Positions 6,920 to 9,801 of a stretch of 9,801 nucleotides of DNA are shown one piece after another (position 1 is the stretch's first letter; each line of letters starts with the position of its first letter). Both the position numbers and the translations under genes were made by a program. The stretch comes from Thermoplasmata archaeon. Lineage in GTDB: Archaea; Thermoplasmatota; Thermoplasmata; Lutacidiplasmatales; UBA184. The notes beneath the pieces were generated by a model. It was given only the letters and a program-made list of their open reading frames with translations. It was not told where the DNA came from and made no database searches. Location of the stretch: assembly GCA_022750355.1 (NCBI GenBank), contig JAKIVW010000064.1, forward strand, positions 1 to 9,801, read 5' to 3'.

Positions 6920-6982
6920 CTCTCGACATTTGCGGCGTCCACCGTTTCTATCGAAAGGCATTTAGTTTCCGAAAGTATAGCA

Positions 6983-7423
6983 ATGGTCAACATGCCCCGA
7001 AGTACCCTCTCCCCAATTCGCGCTGCTCACGGCGCCCCGAGTGGCCCGTCCCGACCGGCCGGTTGCAATGTCTCCGAGCTGTTTGCGATGTTGGGCCAAC
7101 CCCACATGCTCTCCATCCTGGCCACCCTCATCGGCTCCGGTCCGGGGTCGCTTCGGTTCACCGAGATTCAGAATCGATTGCACCTCTCCCCCAAGACCCT
7201 GAGCTCGCGCCTCCGTACCCTCGTAGAAGGGGGATTCGCTACCCGACATGCGTTCCGGGAGATCCCGCCGCGGGTCGAGTACCAAGCTACCGCGAAGCTG
7301 GTCCAGCTCGGGACCCTCTTCGACTTGCTGCGAGGGTGGGCCGAGGAAAACACCATGCATGCGACGCTGACGGTATCCGTGACCGGGAAAGTGCCGGCGC
7401 GGACAGTCCCCCTGTCGGTTTGA
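6983..7423 (+). CDS. HxlR-family winged-helix transcriptional regulator with a single N-terminal-side cysteine
   Basis: The 146-residue product matches the HxlR helix-turn-helix family (PF01638). CNVSELFAMLGQPHMLSIL (28-46) corresponds to the family's CPVxxxLDxIGGKWTxLIL opening. RFTEIQNRLHLSPKTLSSRL follows as the recognition-helix region. Then come LVEGGFATRHAFREIPPRVEY (the wing, with the hallmark PPRVEY) and FDLLRGWAEEN. Cys28 is the only cysteine and occupies the conserved position used for quinone/electrophile sensing in YodB, HypR and QsrR. ATG 6983 and ATG 6992 are both possible. The open frame extends further upstream, but that stretch overlaps the nitroreductase gene and the promoter region and has no family match. 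The gene is divergent from the nitroreductase/dioxygenase operon and is followed 36 bases later by a GNAT gene. It is probably a local repressor released by thiol modification; the family is certain, the sensing role inferred. Confidence 0.88.
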   Translation: MVNMPRSTLSPIRAAHGAPSGPSRPAGCNVSELFAMLGQPHMLSILATLIGSGPGSLRFTEIQNRLHLSPKTLSSRLRTLVEGGFATRHAFREIPPRVEYQATAKLVQLGTLFDLLRGWAEENTMHATLTVSVTGKVPARTVPLSV

Positions 7424-7459
7424 GATTCGGCGGGTCGATCGGCGAATCCGGGTCGCACG

Positions 7460-7984
7460 ATGCACAGCTCGACCGACGGCGTCCCCCCACCCATGGTGGT
7501 GAAGGACCTTTCCACCCCCGAACGGGAGTTGGCGATTCCGGTGATCATCGACTCGTTCACCGGGATCTATCGGTGGCACGCCAAGCGGACCCTCCAAAGT
7601 GTCTCCCGAGTCCGGGGAGCTTGGTGGGAAGGGGAGCTCGTCGGCGTCTCGATGCTCGAATTGCTTGACCCCGCGGTCGGTTACGTCTACTACCTGGCCG
7701 TTCGAAGCGCGCACCGGCGCCACGGGGTCGCCCGCCGGCTGTTGGACGACGCGCTGGAGCTGTTTCGTTCCAGCGGAGCGCGAGTGGTTTTCGCCGCCGC
7801 CGAAGAGGAGAACACCGCCTCGCTGCGGCTGTTCGAGTCCCGGGGTTTCCGACCGACCGAACCGAAGGAACCCGGTTGGCGGGAGGGCGGTCTTGGGGCG
7901 TGGGGCTTCCGAAGCCGGATGATGGTCGTATCGGGAGAACTGCTCCTGGGGCTCCGGTTGAGCCCGGAGCCCGCAGGTACGTGA
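7460..7984 (+). CDS. GNAT-family N-acetyltransferase
   Basis: The 174-residue product has the GNAT core. A central strand VGYVYYLAV (73-81) leads into the acetyl-CoA pyrophosphate loop R86-R-H-G89-V-A91 (the RxxGxA form of motif A). Helix LLDDALELF follows, and then motif B NTASLRLFESRGF (119-130). The enzyme would transfer an acetyl group from acetyl-CoA to an amine of a small molecule or protein; the N-terminal substrate half is not diagnostic. No TATA-like element precedes it and it lies 36 bases after the HxlR gene, so it is probably co-transcribed with the regulator. ATG 7460 gives the full-length frame; Met12 (ATG 7493) is a possible shorter start. Whether it takes part in the same stress response is unknown. 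The last 30 residues (after GLGAWGF) are not typical of the family. Confidence 0.85.
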   Translation: MHSSTDGVPPPMVVKDLSTPERELAIPVIIDSFTGIYRWHAKRTLQSVSRVRGAWWEGELVGVSMLELLDPAVGYVYYLAVRSAHRRHGVARRLLDDALELFRSSGARVVFAAAEEENTASLRLFESRGFRPTEPKEPGWREGGLGAWGFRSRMMVVSGELLLGLRLSPEPAGT

Positions 7985-8070
7985 ACCGGCTCGGACCTCC
8001 GGGTGCACGTCCTCGTCGTACCGTGGTTTCGAAGTCGGGACCCGGATCGACTGCCGGCGACCCGAAGTCC

Positions 8071-8075
8071 TATAG
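8071..8075 (+). promoter_or_regulatory. TATA-like element before the three-TM protein gene
   Basis: TATAG in the context GTCCTATAGAG is centred about 27 bases before GTG 8100, the spacing of a leaderless archaeal promoter. This placement is the main reason for choosing the GTG start. Confidence 0.45.
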
Positions 8076-8099
8076 AGCGGGGCGAGAGCTTCCGGGTTC

Positions 8100-8666
8100 G
8101 TGGACGGTCGCGCCTCGCCGGCGTTCGAAAACCTCGACCCCGGAGAACGCCGGTGGCTGCACGACAAATACGAACGTCTTGCGGCGGAGGAGGGTCAGCT
8201 GTCGGCCTCGCGAACCGCGTACTTTGCCACCATCGGGGCCGTGCTTCTCACCGGAATCGTCGTCATCCTCGCCGATCTGCTCAGTCAGCCGATCCTCTTC
8301 GCGATCGCCGCCAGCCTTCTGTCGAGCCTGGGCATCCTGACTTCGGCGGTCTGGACGGTCCTCCTCCACCGAACGAACGACGCCCAAGCCATGTGGCGCG
8401 AAGCGGCGCTGCACCTCGAACAGGTCGCCCCTCCGGTGACCGTTTCGGTGCCGAGCCAGGTGACGCTCCGGTCGAGCGCGACCCTCCCGGTCGACCTCAG
8501 CGCCCCCTACCGGATGCACGTCGTCCGGTTCTCTTCGACCAACCACATCTCCTACCTCGACCGCTTCAATCCGAATCGCCTGATGGAGGTCATGCCGGTC
8601 ACGTTGCTGGTGATCTGGAACGCCGTTCTGGTCCTCGTGTGGGGCTGGTACCTCTTCGGACGGTGA
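8100..8666 (+). CDS. Three-TM membrane protein of unknown function
   Basis: The 188-residue product starts at GTG 8100 and ends at TGA 8664-8666. Residues about 13-38 form a charged amphipathic helix (RRWLHDKYERLAAEE). Two adjacent membrane helices follow (about 41-61 and 64-89) with a tight turn between them. Next comes a conserved-looking charged stretch, HRTNDAQAMWREAALHLEQ (90-108), and a soluble segment of about 55 residues with beta character. A third membrane helix (about 164-186) ends at the C-terminus. A paired-TM hairpin followed by R-x-x-x-A-x-x-W-x-x-A-x-x-x-E recalls two-TM families such as RipA-like or SLATT-type proteins, but this is a topology resemblance only. No enzyme motif is visible. 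The gene converges on the minus-strand membrane protein that ends at 8729. The frame is real on the evidence of the promoter position and coherent membrane topology. Confidence 0.75.
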   Translation: MDGRASPAFENLDPGERRWLHDKYERLAAEEGQLSASRTAYFATIGAVLLTGIVVILADLLSQPILFAIAASLLSSLGILTSAVWTVLLHRTNDAQAMWREAALHLEQVAPPVTVSVPSQVTLRSSATLPVDLSAPYRMHVVRFSSTNHISYLDRFNPNRLMEVMPVTLLVIWNAVLVLVWGWYLFGR

Positions 8667-8728
8667 GCTGATTTCGGCCGCCCCTCCGCCGAGGGTCCCG
8701 TGCGCCGGCCCCGCAGAACGGTGCGTCC

Positions 8729-9166
8729 CTAGGGTTTGCCATTCCAGAACGAAGCGAGGTAGTCCGGTCGGACTCCGACGTAACGCGCGATCCTTTCCGC
8801 CCTGCGGGAGCGACGGGAGGGCGGGGACACCGGTCGAACTCCGCCGCGGAGAACATAGTAGACCCGTCGCGGAACTTCGCTAGCACGGACCGCGAGGAAG
8901 AGGGTCAGCACGAGGAGCGGAAAGGCCGCGAGAACCGTGAACCACGCCAATCCGAGCTGCCACGCCGTACCGAAGGCGAGCCCGTGGGCGAGGTACTCGG
9001 CGCGGAGTTGGATCCACTCCCATGAAAAATACCAGAGGGACGCGAGGGTAATGGAGGAAAACGCCGCAAACCCCACGATGAGGTCCCCGATCGCGAACGC
9101 CCCCGCGGTGGCAGCCAGGCGCTGCCACGGACGCCCCGACGGCTTCGTCACCGCCGGAATACCCAT
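8729..9166 (-). CDS. Small two-TM membrane protein with basic C-terminal tail, unknown function
   Basis: The 145-residue product starts at ATG 9166-9164 and ends at TAG 8731-8729. Two strongly hydrophobic segments (about 20-46 and 66-94) flank a short loop WEWIQLRAEYLAHG. They are followed by an Arg-rich cytoplasmic-type tail (PPSRRSRRAERIARYVGVRPDYLASFW). The frame stays open upstream to 9364, but the extra 66 residues are Arg/Pro-rich without structure and overlap the divergent gene. The TATATA element 25-30 bases before ATG 9166 fixes the shorter start. I recognise no family. The YVGVRPDYLASFW end, with its aromatic residues, may be a conserved tail worth aligning. The three-TM gene converges on it with 62 bases between the stops. 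Confidence 0.72.
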   Translation of the reverse strand: MGIPAVTKPSGRPWQRLAATAGAFAIGDLIVGFAAFSSITLASLWYFSWEWIQLRAEYLAHGLAFGTAWQLGLAWFTVLAAFPLLVLTLFLAVRASEVPRRVYYVLRGGVRPVSPPSRRSRRAERIARYVGVRPDYLASFWNGKP

Positions 9167-9190
9167 AGTGTATGATGCCCACCGAACCAC

Positions 9191-9196
9191 TATATA
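9191..9196 (-). promoter_or_regulatory. Strong TATA box (TATATA) for the two-TM protein gene
   Basis: ACTATATAGG is the clearest TATA element in the window. It is centred about 27 bases before ATG 9166, predicting a leaderless transcript. The core CTATATAG is palindromic, so it might also fire rightward toward the GNAT gene, although that start lies about 105 bases away. Confidence 0.6.
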
Positions 9197-9300
9197 GGTC
9201 GTGGCTTGGATTCGCCAGCGATTCCGTCGGCGGGAGCCCGGTGGGCGAGCCGACACTGGACGAACCGGGTCATGTATCCGCCCCTTCCTGTCGGTGCACC

Positions 9301-9801
9301 GTGTTGGACCGTTCGACCGTTTGTGCGCAGTACGACCGAGAGATGCGGCGGGACCCGCCGGCATCCTCGGGAGCGCGCTTCGAGCGGGCCGGTACGCTCG
9401 TGCGGGAACAGCACGACAGCGATACGGTCATTTTTTCCCAACTGACGTCCGACACCGCCCCCGCGGCGGTCGCCGAGGAGGTGCGGAGGGCCCGGTCGCT
9501 CGGTCGAGAGTTGGAGTGGAAGGTGTACGCCCACGACACTCCTCCCGAGCTCCCGACCCTGCTTGGAGCCGCCGGATTCCAACCCGATGAACCGGAGACC
9601 CTCGTCGCCTTGGACCTAACGGCGGGTGCAGAACCTCCGATCGCCCTCGAAGGGCTCGCCATTCGAGAGGTTCGGGAGTTGCCCACGTTTCGCGACGCGT
9701 TGCTGGTCAGCGAAGCCGCGTTCGGCCCGTCCGGGCCGGAGACATTGGAAAAGTTCCGATACCGCCTGGACGACCCCACGGCTCGTTTGTTCGTGGCCTA
9801 C
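9301..9801 (+). CDS. GNAT-superfamily protein with N-terminal WKVYAHD domain (partial, C-terminus beyond right edge)
   Basis: The frame from GTG 9301 is open for 167 codons to the window end. The protein begins VLDRSTVCAQYDREMRRDPP and continues to VIFSQL, RSLGRELEWKVYAHDTPPEL (about 64-83) and LLGAAGFQPDEPETLVALDL. I recognise this as the N-terminal half of a known GNAT subgroup that carries E-W-K-x-Y-x-x-D-x-P and G-F-x-P-x-x-x-E motifs ahead of the catalytic acetyltransferase domain. The second domain starts around LAIREVRELPTFRDALLVSE, and the frame is cut at ARLFVAY, just where the GNAT strand before motif A would begin. GTG 9301 fits the family's usual N-terminus. An in-frame GTG at 9241 would add 20 residues without family resemblance. 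A weak TGTATCC at 9274-9280 sits at leaderless spacing. Substrate unknown. Confidence 0.78.
   Translation, partial: MLDRSTVCAQYDREMRRDPPASSGARFERAGTLVREQHDSDTVIFSQLTSDTAPAAVAEEVRRARSLGRELEWKVYAHDTPPELPTLLGAAGFQPDEPETLVALDLTAGAEPPIALEGLAIREVRELPTFRDALLVSEAAFGPSGPETLEKFRYRLDDPTARLFVAY

Noticed and set aside
6281..6982. Upstream extension of the HxlR reading frame to 6281
   Set aside because: This part is antisense to the nitroreductase and crosses the promoter and operator. Only the region from 6983 has regulator similarity.
6961..6982. Direct CGAAAG repeats near 6951-6975 as a second regulator site
   Set aside because: Only six bases, imperfectly arranged, and not symmetric; too weak to call beyond the AGTATAG half-site noted elsewhere.
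8003..8671. 222-codon plus-strand open frame overlapping the three-TM gene
   Set aside because: Arg/Pro-rich with no membrane or domain pattern, whereas the 8100-8666 frame has coherent membrane helices and a promoter at the right distance.
9167..9364. 66-residue N-terminal extension of the two-TM protein
   Set aside because: It would begin inside the divergent GNAT gene and read through the TATATA box; the extension is Arg/Pro-rich.
9190..9779. Several open frames on both strands (9201-9590 plus, 9190-9582 minus, 9270-9779 minus)
   Set aside because: They conflict with the GNAT frame from 9301, which has family motifs (EWKVYAHD, AAGFQPDEPE), and show none of their own.

Overview
The window looks archaeal, most likely a high-GC member of the Thermoplasmatota such as the uncultured acid-soil lineages. 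Three things point that way. A very long secreted protein carries tandem copies of a VTFTESGLPSGTNWSVTL-type repeat that I associate with Thermoplasmata surface proteins. Several genes have a TATA-like element about 25-28 bases before the start codon and no Shine-Dalgarno sequence, the usual layout of leaderless archaeal transcripts. A YVTN beta-propeller surface protein lies next to the repeat protein. The lineage is an inference from family knowledge; no rRNA or tRNA gene is present to confirm it.

Layout from left to right. (1) 1-3656, minus strand: one huge open frame that leaves the window at the left edge. It has a signal peptide, a clan GH-A-like glycosidase domain (probable catalytic Glu188 and Glu323), a beta-rich domain, and at least ten repeats of 76-81 residues. 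High GC makes long but meaningless open frames on the opposite strand here. (2) 3836-5206, minus: a membrane-anchored or secreted YVTN-type beta-propeller. (3) 5359-6835, minus: a two-gene operon, a nitroreductase followed four bases later by a class III extradiol-dioxygenase (LigB/DODA) homologue. (4) 6983-7984, plus, divergent from that operon: an HxlR-type regulator with a single cysteine, then a GNAT acetyltransferase. A perfect ATACTA-ACGA-TAGTAT palindrome overlaps the nitroreductase promoter. (5) 8100-9166: two convergent small membrane proteins of unknown function, each with a well-placed TATA element. (6) 9301-9801, plus: the first 167 residues of a second, unrelated GNAT-type protein that leaves the window at the right edge.

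How the genes may work together. The left third encodes cell-surface proteins, probably for attacking or binding a polysaccharide or glycoprotein. The centre (5359-7984) has the gene content of the quinone/electrophile stress circuits controlled by HxlR-family sensors in Bacillus and Staphylococcus (YodB, CatR, QsrR): a thiol-bearing regulator, a nitroreductase and a ring-cleavage-type protein around an AT-rich palindrome. This would be an archaeal counterpart of that circuit and is the most interesting unit here. The dioxygenase homologue has Asn at two positions that normally bind the metal, so its chemistry may differ. No CRISPR array, insertion sequence, integrase or RNA gene was found. 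No gene-free stretch exceeds 300 bases; the largest gaps are 3657-3835, 5207-5358, 6836-6982 and 9167-9300.
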